Assembly: GCA_949752745.1 (NCBI GenBank)
Contig: OX457028.1
Span: forward strand, 22,490,352-22,554,351
Source of the DNA: Protula sp. h YS-2021
Taxonomy: Eukaryota > Annelida > Polychaeta > Sabellida > Serpulidae
Direction: 5' to 3'
Length of the DNA stretch: 64,000 nt
Positions within the stretch are counted from its first letter, which is position 1. Every line of letters begins with the position of its first letter. Under the pieces are notes generated by a model. That model was given only the letters and a program-made list of their open reading frames with translations. It was not told the DNA's origin and searched no databases. Shown here piece after piece: positions 46,601-57,909 of this stretch. The position numbers were made by a program, and so were the translations under genes.

Positions 46601-49600
46601 GACAGGTCCTGTACAGTACCACAGGCGCGTGGACATAAACACACATGTACACCAGCAAGATCCCAAAGAATGTCTCACACAGCCTCTACAAAGCATTTTC
46701 TTGTTCTAATTTTGTGACAAGCCAAGTTTTCAGTAGTGTATTTTCTTTTGCTTACCAACACAAATTACAGTTCAGTAGTGTCTTTCTCTACTTATATTGC
46801 ACTGTAATCTTTAAATTTTTAGATTGCGCACCAGACCAGGAAACGAGACTTACTTTTTCAAGCTTTGATATGGTTGTGAGCAGCTCTTTCTTGTTCATGT
46901 CACTGTAGTTTGCTGCAACGAAACGAATATTTTTGTTACCATTTAACTGTTAAAAACTGTTAAATTCCCACATTTTTGAAAGTTTTGTACATAATTTCTG
47001 GACTGATATTCACGATTAACTCATCAGGTGAGCTGTACAGAAGGTAAGCCGTACAGAAGCAGGTGAGTTGTACGAAAGGTGAGCGGTACAGAAGGCGAGC
47101 TGCAGAGAAGGTGAGCTCTACAAAAGGTGAACTATGGAACAGGCGAGATGTACAGAAGGTAAGCCGTACAGCAGGTGAGCTGTACAAAAGGTGAGCTGTA
47201 CAAAAAAGTGAACTGTACTGAAGGCGACCTACAGAGCAGATGAGCTGTACAGATGGTGACCTCAGAGCTCTACAGAGCACGTGAGCTGCAGACCAGGTGA
47301 GCAGTACAGCAAATGAGCTACAGAGCAGGTAAGCTGTACAGCAAATGAGCTGTACAGCGGGTCAGCTGTAGTGAACGCGAAACATAGAGCAGGTCAGCTG
47401 TACTGAAGGCGAAACATAGAGCAGGCGACCTACAGAGCAAATGAGTTGTACAGACGGTGACCTAAGAGCTCTACAGAGCACGTGAGCTGCACAGCACGTG
47501 AGCTGTACAGCAGGTCAGCTGTAGTTAAGGCGAAACACAGAGCAGGCCAGCTGCACAGCAGGTGAGCTATAGAACAGGGCCTTACCGTGGTCGGTCTTTA
47601 TTCTCTCCGCATCCTGCATCATCTTGTCCAGGTCTTGCTTCAGGGTCTTGTTCTCTGCCTGAAGTTTGTAGTTCTTCTCGTTCATCTTCATGATGGTCTC
47701 CTGAAGTGCCTTCAGCTTTCTAGGACTCTCCTTCACCTCTCTGCTGCTGCTGCCTGCGTTTCTATTCAAAACATGGACGCTCTAAATCACATGGGAAGTA
47801 ACATATAAGAGGCTACCAGTACTTGAATGACTAGGCATCACAGATGCCTCTGATGCCAAACATCAGTGCAACCACAAGTATCTAAGTGCGCCGAAATAAG
47901 AAATCTGAAAGATATAAATTGAAAAGTATCAATCAGTCTATATTTTATACAACATAGATATACATACACACGCATTATATCTTATATAGGTTGCAGCGAA
48001 TCTGTCAAATCAATGACTTTGTAAAATTTGAGTGACTTTATAAAATCATTGATCTTTAACCTTCAAAATTTGACAGGTTCACGTAAATAAATTTCACTTA
48101 ATTGATCAATTGCTCATTATTTATGGTGTGTAAAAGTATAAACCATAACTAACAATGGTACTGATTTGGCCTTTTGAAAAATTACAGTTGTTCTGTTGTT
48201 GTCAACAAAACAAACTCAATAAACTACTCTGGGTTATAATGAGGCCACGGAAATTGGCAATTTTCCGTATTGTTTTCGTTCAATAGCTGTTCAGATTTCA
48301 CCTATCTCATGCAGGCTCATTTAAATACTCTGTACTGTGATGTATTACTCTGGTCTTGCAATTGTCGTTTTTACTTTTTCGTACATGTTTGGGTATTCCC
48401 TTAGCAATTGTTGTATAATAGAGAACTCCGGATTGTGATGGTATTAGTTTTTTTCATGAAATACACTTTGGTATGTCATGGAATTATCTAGGTGGGGTAT
48501 ACAACCCAGCAAAAAAAAAATTCAGCCAAATCATTTGAATTTCTAGTGAACTATATTATGAATATACTGAAAACGACAAGAGATTCACTGCTCAGTTATT
48601 TCAACAGTATCCTACTAGGCGCGATCATGCAAAAAGCCACCTGATTCCAAAAATAGGCTTATGACATGTTTACAAACGAAACTATTAAAGGCAAAGAATT
48701 AAATGTTTTAACTGTAATTTTCAACCGCAAGGTTAACTATCATCGCAGTACAAAGTATTCGACTGACCTTGAATTGACTGCAGAGGAAAAACTTGCAGTT
48801 TCAAAAAAGCTAAACCAATACCATCACAGCCCGGAGTACTCTAGTCTGACACACCGACGAAAAATTGCATTTTTACAATGGCCACATTACTACCACACAA
48901 AAAAAATTACACAACCCTAACTCTGTCCCATTAAACCCATTAAACACATTTCAGTGAATCTGTCAAAAGTTTAGATGCTTAAAACACCTCTAGTGATATT
49001 TTAGTGACTTCACTAGAGACACACTTATATTTATATATATATATATTATTAGTTATTTCTCACATAACACATTTTGCAGGTTTCAAAGTTGCGTTTTTAC
49101 ATTTGTTGAGTATATGTGTACTGTGTATTATGCCTCAATATAATTACATCTTTTAGCAGTTGAAATGTTAAGCTTCCTGTTCCTGAAAGCAAAATCGACA
49201 AAAGCGACAATGTCACACCTAATTAAACACATGCTCTTAATATCGATTGTGCCCTCCACCAAAGTCCCTTACAACAATTAATCTGCGTTGCAAGAATATC
49301 ATCAAAATCTATATTCCATATTCCACTCCTCCACAAGCGCTTGTCGAAGCTCTGGCAATATCTCAGGTAGGCTGCTGCACTCGTGTACCCCTTTTCCAAG
49401 CATATCCCGCGCGTGTTCGATCGGCGAAAGATCCGCAGAAAAAACGGGCCAGGGTAAGACCCGGACGTTTTGTGCTTGGAGATATTGCTGCATAGATCCC
49501 ACGGAATGAGGGCGTGCATTGTCCTACTGTACTGCAGAATAAGACCATACCACCGACGGCTCCAAAATTTGATCTCTATACTGTTCAGTGTTCAGAATGC

Positions 49601-52600
49601 CACTGATAAAACACAGTTAAGTGCGATGAGCGAACGATATGATTGCCCCATCGGCCTCTTTCTTGAACGCAGGCATCGATAAAGTGCTCGCTCGGTCGGT
49701 AAAAAAAACGATTTGGTTCCATTGTCTCTGTGTCCAGTGGTCAAGGGTGCCTTCAGCTGGGGGCTAACAGCAATCTCCGATAGGGCAGGCGCGCAATCTG
49801 GGCTAAAGACATGGTTTTTGTTGGTTCCAGATGTTTGTCTGGCAGTGACTGTTGCCGGAAGAAAACAGTCTCAGAGATGTGACAGACATATTCTTTGGTC
49901 CTGCCTGGGGGGGGGGGGGGGGGGGTAGTAACCCACGGTCTGCCCAGTCGAAGGCGGTCTGCAGTGGACCCAGTTTTGTCTAAACCGGTTATAAGGCGTG
50001 TCTCGGATTTGTGCATTCCAAAAGCTCAAGCGACCACCGAGGCCGAATTTCCAGTTGCGGTCAGTTTTGGCATTACTTAGACTTACCAGATCATGTTGAA
50101 ACGTACAGCGTGCCGACTATGATTTCCGATTTTAACCGTGTAAGCTCAATTTTTACTTCAGCATGCAATAGTGTCACGTGGCAAAGAGGGTACTTACGCT
50201 CCGTGGCCTTTAATTTCCGGTAATCGAGTATCAGCCACAAAAGTTTGACAGATTCAATTAAAAGACTAAACTGGGAGCATATTCATATTTTTAAAAGTGA
50301 TTAGAATCCGACTATGTGAAAAAATCAGTACAAAAATGCGCGTTTTTAAACATTGAATATATACATATTTTTATTTATTTTATATTATATTATATTAGTG
50401 TTGCGAAATCTCTTGGATGAAATACACGTCCATCGTGTCTAAGTGAATTCAAACATTTAAATGCCGTCATTTACCTGAAGGCGGGAGCATCAACGCTCTT
50501 GAGCTTCTGCAGCCGTAGCACCTCATTGTAAAAAGCTTCCATCTGGATTTTCAGTTCTTCTACTTTAGTTGTTTTCATGTCACTTTGCAGCTTGCTGTGT
50601 GAACATCAAAATACCAAAACTTTGCTTTGCTAACGTAGAATAATAGCAGAACAAACCAGGTAATAAAGACAACAATATCTTTAAAACCCGCAATCTTGAC
50701 ACTTCAGCGTCATTATCGCATTGACTGAGATAAGGAATGTGAGTTGCCTATGTAAGTTACGTAATGGCGTTGACGTCTGTCTACTAAATCTTCCTCGTAT
50801 ACAAACATGTGAAGAGACTTATTAAGCAGCCTTTGGGGATCGCAAGGTTATACAATCGCTGAGGATCGTACCGTTATACACTCACTGGGGACCGTGCGGT
50901 TATACACTCACAGCAGATAGCGCGACTGTAGACTCGCTGAGGATCGCGCGAGTACTCACTCACGATCGTACGGTTATAAACTCAATCAGGATCGTGCAGT
51001 CACTCACAATGTATGGTTATATACTCACTGTGCACTGTGCAGTTATAAACCCAGTCAGAATTGTACGGTTTTAAATTCACTGAAGATACTGGTTTTAAAC
51101 TCAATGAAAATTAGGTAGGTATATATTTACTGTGGGCCGCAGGAATATGCGCTCACGGAGAATAGTGCCAAAGGTTTTCCGTAAACCCTAATTCGCTTGC
51201 ACTTTGGAGATCTCATGGGGAAAAGACACTAAACAGCCAAATCATGGCTTGCTAACTTACTTATAAGCCGCTTCCTTTTCTTTAAGTTGTTGTTCTAGTT
51301 TGAGAATCTTTTGTTTCATGCTGTGAATTACCTGTGCACCAACAAACATAACGGACTTCATTTCAGGACTGTAGCTTGTAAGTTGTAAATTTGTTACCAA
51401 GACATTTTAAAACCTACATTAACAAACATAATGGAGTAAAGTTCTAACTAGAGGTTACAAATCCGTAGTCAAAATAGTTCAAGCACTAATGTACAGTTGT
51501 GTCTACCACATCTCCTAAAATCGCAATCTTAGTTCCAGCAACTCGTTCTTTATTCAGCGACAGTGCTGAAACAAACATACAAATACGATACGATACGATC
51601 TCCCACAGATCTCACTATGCTGTTTTCTTAAATTCCTGCGTACTGTGTGTTGTGGTTTGTCAGTCTTACCGTGCCGGCGTCGGGCTTCCTGTCGGCCAGC
51701 GTTCGCCGCATCTCCTCGCTCTTGCTTGGGTCTAGTAACTGCTCAATCTCCTTCTCTTTCTTCAGATTGTCCTCCTCTAGACGGCGCACACGCGACTTCA
51801 TGCACGAGTTGTCTTTAGTCAGGGACTGAATTTGCTGTCAACAGACAGTATCTCGACGACATTAGCTGCAGCTTTGTTTTAATTTAGGAAACGCGTAATG
51901 GCGTCGTTTAGGGAACCCCGCATTTTTGTAGCTTTGTTACCATCTAAATAACCTTTAGTTTTAACTATTAGAGATTCGGGAAAGTATTATCGAACAGACT
52001 TCACTTTGGGAATAGATCTGAGGAGAAGGTTAGGGTGTTGAGAGGAGACTGTGGCCACACAAATATTTGGGCTCCCTAAATGGCACCATTACCAAGAAAA
52101 AGACTTTACTTGGTTAACTTTTTAAAATTCACCGTAAGGTTACAAACACTCTTCAGGAACAGAAGTGGAACTACAGTGAAAAATACAAATGCATTTGGGA
52201 AATACCTTCTTTAACTCAATGATGTCATCGTAGTACTCTTCCTGGGACTTGTAGGCAGGTCCGCCCCCCGCTGGCCGACCTAAAACACACGAAAAGCTTG
52301 CAAGCTATACTTTTTTTCTACATGGCATATAAAACCTGACAGTATAACTTTGTATCTCAAGCCATATCTAATGTTTCACGCTCTGTATTAAACATCCATT
52401 TTTAATATTTCAAAGCAAAGAGAACATGACAGAAGTTAGTTCTAGAACTTGGTGATTGCAAAACATAGTTAGAGAGGTGACGACCTGCAGACTGTGGTCT
52501 TGTTTTCATTCCCGTCTTCTCCACGCCCACTTTCTGCCTTAGATAGTGGCTTGTGCTGCTGTACGACATGTTGTCGCTTTGTGCCTTTGTTAAACCTGGT

Positions 52601-54204
52601 CGATTCAACAGACACACATGACAAAACTTAATGTCATTGTTGTAAAGGAATATATAATTTCGTGCTTTTTAAGCTCTGTTTTCAGCCTTCATCTAACCTG
52701 GTGTAGGCCGTAGTGGCATGTGATCAACCACAGTATAACTCAAATTCATTGCCTAACAATTCCAATCATTTACCACAGGCGGGGTTAATCTTAGATCAAG
52801 CTCTCCTATGACTAAATATGTGTCCGTACATGTTGTGAAAATGCAAAAGCTTGTGCTTATTATAGCCACAAATATTATCAAAGTTACATGGCTACACGTG
52901 ATGACAAACTTGTCTCACCTGAGAACGACTGGTTTTTGGAAGGGTCACTGAAGCCGACACCTGTCCTACGTAGTGTTTCCGTGTAGTACTGTTGTGGCGA
53001 CTTAAACAGCTCTTTTTTGCTCCCGGTCTTGGAACCTAAAAATAACACCAGAGGCTTCTTTAACATATAACCTTACTTAATTCAATGCTATTCACTTCAA
53101 TACATGTAACGAGAGGCATGTCATACATCATACATATATTTGTGGAATTACATAGCAGGTTATAGCTAAGTGGACACAGTACCGAAATAATGAGTCCATC
53201 TACTAACTGTCTGAAGACGAACGGCCTAGTATTAGGTGATAATTCAGTGCATTTTCATTTGTCAATTTTGCCCAGGATTAGTGGAGAATGAAAAAAAAGA
53301 AACAGAAAATATCCATGTGGGAACCAAATATGAGACTGTTGATGAGAAGCCGACGGACCAATAAGCAGACTGTAACTGTGCATCACACATTCGCCTGATG
53401 TTAGAGAAATGCCTAATCAGTTTGTGCAACGGATTTTCCGCGTCGATCCAATCCCAAACAACAACGTCCAGGGATATTGCGGCCATCAGACATTTTTTCT
53501 ATTTATTTGCAAATGAAAGATGTTCTAGTACAGTCCAACAAAATAGGCTTGAATTGGGACTGATCAAAGGACATAATGGCCGTGATGTAACAGTGGTTAC
53601 AAATTACTCTCTAACTTTCTGTGTAAAGTTGCGAGCACGCTCACCTGAATATGTACCTGTCAAAATGTTTTAACTCGGAATAACAGTGAGTAAAGTGGCC
53701 CATATAAAAACCAATCAACGCCCAAAACCCCCAATGAAAACTTATTGAGCCATCGAAAAGTGGCTAACCTGCACTTGTTCGTGCCCAGCTGTTGGCAGAC
53801 TTTCGTCCTGAGCTGGAGAGTTTGCCAGAACTGGCGTAGGGCGTTCCCTTGAGGGACGAACCTGAAAGTGCAAAAATCCAATTTCACGCAAAATGAATAC
53901 AAAAATTACGTAGCAGTTAAGTAATTCGATGGAGAGTCAAAACCTAAGGTTGCGTGTGGTTTTGGATTTGTCACGATTCTTAGAATTTAAATATGCGATA
54001 TAACGGCTGAATCCCGGATTTATCTATGGAAACTGCCCTGATTCCGTTATATTTTATTACAACAATGCACAGAAACTATGTAACGCTGACACTGAAACAC
54101 AGAAGACACCGGATGGTATACAGACCTCTGGCAGAACCAGGGTTCTTGCCCTTCTTGCTGGCGCTGCGGGGTCTGGGTGATGCGTCTGATATCTTGGGCT
54201 GATA
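34682..54204 (-). CDS. IQCE: IQ domain-containing protein E (18 coding exons, N-terminus missing)
   Basis: Minus-strand exons, 5' to 3': 54204-54126, 53861-53769, 53035-52919, 52595-52485, 52279-52206, 51834-51670, 51331-51261, 50594-50475, 47761-47586, 46912-46854, 43911-43790, 43511-43392, 42775-42646, 42321-42152, 37421-37384, 37000-36887, 36640-36609, 34861-34682. All have AG/GT ends and the phases chain to 1971 nt, 656 residues plus stop. Diagnostic blocks shared with vertebrate IQCE are EYYDDIIELKK, RRLEEDNLKKEKEIEQLLDP, MKQKILKLEQQLKEK and KLQSDMKTTKVEELKIQMEA. Two IQ motifs follow: AAKTIQKQWRHHK near residue 457, and TAEMIQSYLRAH near 480. The acidic end SDDDLIV resembles the vertebrate C-terminus. 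IQCE anchors the EVC-EVC2 complex at the cilium base with EFCAB7 in Hedgehog signalling. The Ser/Lys-rich N-terminal exons are poorly conserved, and the initiator exon is not found. Confidence 0.9.
35260..36100. repeat. Degenerate ~110-bp tandem repeat, family B (copy 1)
   Basis: Units repeat the order: (A)AAAATGCCGTCATTTGG, GGCGAATCGCC, CAAG.GAGGACCA, CAAAATTTGAAAGCAATCCG, AGAAGCATTTTGAAAATTGG. The same units occur at 59820-61030. The block lies between the last IQCE exon and the 32-nt exon. Confidence 0.65.
38047..38933 (-). mobile_element. GATATC-rich TA-flanked MITE, copy 2 (887 bp)
   Basis: TGGAATGCCGTTTT and AAAACGGCATTCCA form perfect 14-bp terminal inverted repeats, flanked by TA at 38045-38046 and 38934-38935. 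Read on the minus strand it aligns along its length with the copy at 27540-28409. It lies in an IQCE intron. Confidence 0.85.
41721..42135 (-). repeat. Tandem array derived from the end of an IQCE exon
   Basis: Four diverged copies (about 41721-41770, 41803-41905, 41957-42030, 42055-42116) resemble 42146-42216, the 3' end of the exon encoding ..DSMSDTAALRD..GALSGSHG plus its donor site. Each copy is followed by GT- and G-rich simple sequence. The copy at 41957 keeps a GTGAGT donor-like end on the minus strand; others have lost it. Confidence 0.75.
42790..43150. repeat. 67-bp minisatellite in IQCE intron
   Basis: The marker CATTACGCATAACGCC or a close variant starts at 42840, 42907, 42974, 43041 and 43121, so the period is 67 bp with one longer spacer. 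Units are GC-rich with repeated CACGACACGTCA. The array starts about 15 bp from the 3' splice site of the IQ-motif exon. Confidence 0.85.
43920..45190. repeat. 35-bp satellite with 70- and 210-bp higher-order period
   Basis: About 36 units of GTGCCCTCTAGCGTTATCTT plus a 15-bp end that alternates ACCCACCAATACACG and ACTTACCAACACACA, making a 70-bp dimer. The variant CTATAGCG recurs at 44341, 44551, 44761 and 44971, and ACGCACCAAC at 44391, 44601 and 44811. Both recur exactly every 210 bp. The edges are degenerate. The array begins within ten bases of the acceptor of the IQCE exon at 43911. Confidence 0.92.
45400..46480. repeat. Degenerate ~150-bp direct repeats
   Basis: Repeated blocks read: caaatttcaaaatactgtcat, TATGCTCTATCCGTGTG, AAATTTCAAAACAATCCGAC, TTTGGAGAT, CCGGACACGAC. 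At least four degenerate units occur between 45550 and 46400. A further oddity is that 43594-43679 and 45640-45726 are near-identical (TCACAATCACTAGCTTTTGC and onward), a dispersed direct duplicate flanking the 35-bp satellite. Confidence 0.6.
46515..46584 (-). CDS. Candidate alternative 70-nt IQCE exon
   Basis: The minus strand shows an acceptor (TTTCTTTGACAG) at 46585 and donor GTCAGC after 46515. It is open in the incoming phase and encodes a charged RLDKAEETTSLM-type segment. Including it would shift the frame of the next recognised exon, whereas skipping it keeps the frame. It is therefore either an alternative/frame-disrupting exon, has an unseen partner exon, or is not used. Confidence 0.35.
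47027..47578. repeat. 16-bp minisatellite (GGTGAGCTGTACAGAA)
   Basis: About 34 degenerate units run up to within 10 bases of the donor site of the IQCE exon 47761-47586. The plus-strand unit itself contains GGTGAG. A 106-residue frame through it is only the repeat. Confidence 0.85.
47994..48084. mobile_element. Short MITE with CTGTCAAA termini, copy 1
   Basis: CAGCGAATCTGTCAAAT at the left and ATTTGACAGGTTCACG at the right are inverted. The ends match those of the Tc1-like element at 48952-50257 and the MITE at 57162-57305. Confidence 0.6.
48952..50257 (-). mobile_element. Decayed Tc1-like DNA transposon (~1.3 kb)
   Basis: CAGTGAATCTGTCAAAAG at 48952 and TTTGACAGATTCA at 50244-50256 are inverted ends. 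The ~1.3-kb length and a minus-strand Tc1-type transposase relic between them fit a Tc1/mariner element. The right terminal bases and the TA duplication are eroded. It lies in an IQCE intron. Confidence 0.7.
49240..50030 (-). pseudogene. Tc1-like (DDE) transposase relic
   Basis: In minus-strand order the pieces are: a helix-turn-helix/linker part with TGSTADRLRLGRPWVTT, a middle part (49560-49740) with stops and missing sequence, then GSMQQYLQAQNVRVLPW and DLSPIEHARDML, carrying the catalytic Glu region, and LRQALVEEWN. Frame changes, a poly-C tract at 49909-49926 and a stop after EEWNMEYRF show that it is dead. The longest clean frame is 49302-49502. Confidence 0.85.
50838..51140. repeat. 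26-bp minisatellite (GATCGTACGGTTATACACTCACTGGG)
   Basis: About eleven degenerate units lie in the IQCE intron between 50595 and 51260. Reverse-strand units contain AGTGAGTGT. Confidence 0.8.
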
Positions 54205-54540
54205 CTGCAAGAAAACATTCCATGATTTATTTTGCCCACCGAGGCAACAAACATAGGAGGAGTCCGTGTCCAGGATTATGCCGTTCTTTCTCCCGCGTCC
54301 AAAAACGCATCGACTACGTTTGCAGTTTTAGTAACTTACATACGCTGGGTAGTCATGAGGTTTTTTTTATTATTATTATTGCGCAAGTGCAACCCTGTTT
54401 ATTAACACACCTGACAACGACATAACCTCCAACTGAATGTACTTTTATCACACTTCTTTCCCTCATTATAAAATCTACCTCTGAGATAATGAACATCCTT
54501 CAGTAATTAACATTTTGCTTGGTCCCAAAAGTACTCATTA

Positions 54541-56224
54541 CCGGGAGATTCCGAAAGGAAGTACCTCACTTCCCATACAGAAGCCCCGGGGCTTCTGTTT
54601 GGAAACTGTTTCCGAATAGAAGCCCCCAGGGCTTCTATTTGGTTTGAAAGTGGTCACAGTAAAAATTGTTTCCAAATTAACCCCCCCCCCCCCTCCCCTG
54701 ACATTTTCAGTGCTACTGAATAATTACTTGCGCTACTGCTACGCTCAATCCCCTTGAGTGCACAAACAACCCCTAATCCTCTCCCTTTTGTCACCACAAT
54801 ACAAACCCCCCTACTCGCGCCTATACTCCGGAAAAGAAGGTACTCGCGATGCAGCCAGCTTGTTACTTGGTGGATTCCACAAAGTCACGAATAAGACCTT
54901 AGAAATTCAAAAAAAAATAATAAACTAGGCTAAAAGCATCGGTGGAAGGCCATGTTCTGCCACAATATACACATGTATTTGAAGGGAGTTGTATAAGAGA
55001 TTAAAGTAGGATAAAGAAACAAATATTCTATTCATTTTACAACTTAATTCCTAACAAAACTTGAGTAAAATGCTCTGTGCTTCCGTACTCAACCGTTCAC
55101 ATTTGCCGTGTTGCCAAAACATGAACAGTCTACTTTCAAAAACAGCGAAAAAGAAGTGCGCAGCAAATGAGTCAATGATGACCCAAATGCAGTATAACCG
55201 CTGGCAACGATTACCACGAGCTAACACTGCAGGGCAGCACTGGCACAAAAGTCAATAACGGATGCAGTCACACTTCAATGCTCAATCTAAAGAAAGCATT
55301 GCCACGAAACCCATAAAAATGCCTCTGTATTTTTTTAATCTATTCAAAAAAAATCTTTTAATATTTCATGAAAACAGTGACTCTTTGAAACAAAATCAAT
55401 AAGCTATCGAAGTTCAAAGAATATCGGCCAAAACTCAATCACAAAATAGTAAGCCACAATCCACAGGCTAACAAATCGCTGTGACTATGGCAAATCTAGA
55501 CGACAAGTTGCGACTTGTTTCATGGGCCAGTATTCCTAAGTCGCTGTTTTTCAGCTTCTTTCAGACGAAATGCAATAAATGTCCCACTCATTCAATGTTT
55601 GAGACAAACCCTAATACGTTCCTCAATGGGAGGTGATCAATATTCAAAGCAGATGCATGACATCACAAAAATCTTCACATTTCATTGGCCCACTGTAGTT
55701 ACTATTAGTTGACTCATCAATGAACGTAAATATACTATGAATGAAAGTAAATTTATGACTGAAATAGGAACCGTCTCAAAAAAAAAAATCCCCCAAGCGG
55801 AATGTAGCACTATAGGAAGGCCAGCTTGGGCTGGCCTTCCAAAAAAGGAGTATTTATTTTTTACGATCGTCCGAGTTACGATGGTCACTGAGGACATGGA
55901 CGTTGAGCTCGGGTCGGATGATGAGCTTGTTTTTGATTAGAGACAGGTTTGTGATTTGTTATTATTTGTTATTATTTGTTATTGATGTACCGAATCGCAT
56001 TTCAGCAGCTTTGAGACCCTCAATAAAAGTGTTTTTCGAAAATTGTTTGTTTTTCTTGTTTTTATTGAACGAACGGCCGAAATCATAATAGAAGCCCCGG
56101 GGCCTCTATTTGGAAACTGTTTCCGTACAGAAGCCCCTGGGGCTTCTATTGGGTTTCAATATGAGAAGTTCAAAATGTCGAGTTTCCGTTTAGAAGCCCA
56201 GGGCTTCTTTTCGGAAACTCCCGG
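54541..56224. mobile_element. 1.68-kb TIR element with GAAGCCCC hairpins at both ends
   Basis: The left end CCGGGAGATTCCGAAA and right end TTTCGGAAACTCCCGG are inverted with one mismatch, flanked by TA (54539-54540; 56225-56226). Just inside each end are hairpins: the perfect 20-nt CAGAAGCCCCGGGGCTTCTG at 54578-54597, ATAGAAGCCC..GGGCTTCTAT at 54616-54638, and three similar at 56088-56215, separated by GGAAACTGTTTCC. A different hairpin, GGAAGGCCAGC / GCTGGCCTTCC, lies at 55815-55840. No transposase is seen. Confidence 0.75.
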
Positions 56225-57161
56225 TAGTCTTAACATCCAGGTTGTAATGTAATTCTTTTTATCCGCAAACAAACAGTTTTTACTTTTATCACCGCCTGCA
56301 AAGCTAGTCACTATAAACAGGTTTTATTGTACGTCTTTTTTTTTTCATCCAAATTTTGAAAGTAGTCATTTCATCACCATTCCCCCTCTATATTTAGTTT
56401 TTTGTTCGTTTTTTTTTTTTTTTTTGTTTGTTCGTTTTTTTTTTGTGTTTGTTCGGTTTTTTTTTTTTTTTTTTTTTTGGCTAAAAATTTGGGTTCGGCT
56501 TTAAACTCAACGATAACCGTTTTACCCAAATATACCCTCACACCTGTTACCCAGAGTAAGGGTCTCGTCGCTCAAAATGCGATTTCATATCGGGTAATAG
56601 TGGGTTTTGACTCTGGTCCCTATTACACAGACGAGCAACTCCCATGCACCCTCCCCCTTTCATTCCACCCTCGATTTTATTTATTTATTTATTTAGTATT
56701 ATTTTTGGTCAACTTCTGTGTTGAATAACTAACAATAAAGTCCACAATAAGCTCTGTACAGAGAACAAATATGTGCTAGGTAATCACTCTATTATGTACA
56801 CAAGACATCTCGAAACGTATTTTTTCACATTTAGGTATTATGTTTCACAAGGTCCTTCACAATACTTGCTTTCACTTCTTTTCAGCCTATAGAGCTTCAT
56901 TAGGCCTACACTGGACTACAGGCAATTTTCAACACTTCAAAAGATAAAAATATGATGGTTTGGCATCTGGATTCAGACCATTGTTTGTTTAAATGAGTCA
57001 GCCTCGTTTTTTTAAATCGTCCGACCTATCACATTAAATTGCACAATCCGCATATGCTTTACATCATGGCAAATAGATTCTTCAAAGACCCAGAAAACAA
57101 ATCAAAATGGCAAATGATCTCACTGTTCCATTTGTCGTTCTTAAATTATATTCGCATATGT
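56225..57161. other. Non-coding spacer
   Basis: It contains long T tracts (56398-56477), with an open frame that is only poly-Phe plus random sequence, and (ATTT)n near 56678-56695. No exon is supported. Confidence 0.5.
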
Positions 57162-57305
57162 CAGAGCGGATCTGTCAAACGCTGAAAATTTTAGTGACTT
57201 TGTGAAGTCGCTGAGTCACTTAGCGCCTTTGCAAAACCGCTGAAATTTTCAGCAGCTTCTGGAAAGTCGCTGGTTTCACGTCCAGAAAATTTGACAGATC
57301 CACTG
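57162..57305. mobile_element. MITE with CTGTCAAA termini, copy 2 (144 bp)
   Basis: CAGAGCGGATCTGTCAAAC and TTTGACAGATCCACTG are nearly perfect terminal inverted repeats. Inside lie repeated GTGACTTTGTGAAGTCGCTG-type segments. The termini match the Tc1-like element at 48952-50257. Confidence 0.7.
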
Positions 57306-57909
57306 CCACTGTGCATGCAAGAATATCAGAAAAGACTGAAGTAAGGAACTTTCAGGATAATTCACGTTACACCTGGGATGCAGTATGATATTTACACACC
57401 ATTTTCTCGGTGTTTAGTGTTGACACTAATGCACCACAGCATGTCAATTTATTTATACAGCTTACTTATATGTGTCGGTTTTACTAAAGTCTGACTGGAT
57501 AACCAACAACTGTTTTATACAGCAATTTTCCGGGGTTTACTTTTCGATTTCTGGAAACTTTGATGCAATACAAATCACAGACCTTTTTAATCTTTAATTT
57601 TTTTTTAAAGCGAGTTCTTTTTTTTTAGGTGGGGGGAGGGGGTGTGTGGGGTAATATTTGACAGTGGTTGGTTATTCAAATTACAATTTTCGTTTTCCGG
57701 AGACCACGATAATTGACAGATACAATAAACACAAGACGTCGAACTTGTACAATACTTCACTGTTTGTCTCATCGGGCCATTAATCACGCGAAATGGTCGA
57801 ATTGCAATTGCTTAAATTTCCCTAGGAATAATAGAAAACTAGAAATGTGTCCTGGAGGAACACGAATGACCCGCCCTACGCGAAATTTTAAGTGAAGAAA
57901 TTGTATTTG

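Noticed and set aside
46960..47280. 106-residue minus-strand frame with LLYSSP repeats
   Set aside because: It is the 16-bp minisatellite read through; the period is not a multiple of three and all frames look alike.
49223..49548. Several overlapping frames of 60-98 residues as genes
   Set aside because: Only one frame (49302-49502, minus) has Tc1 transposase motifs; the others are shadows of the same decayed sequence.
56402..56728. 108-residue frame
   Set aside because: It starts in poly-T (poly-Phe) and has no protein-like continuation.
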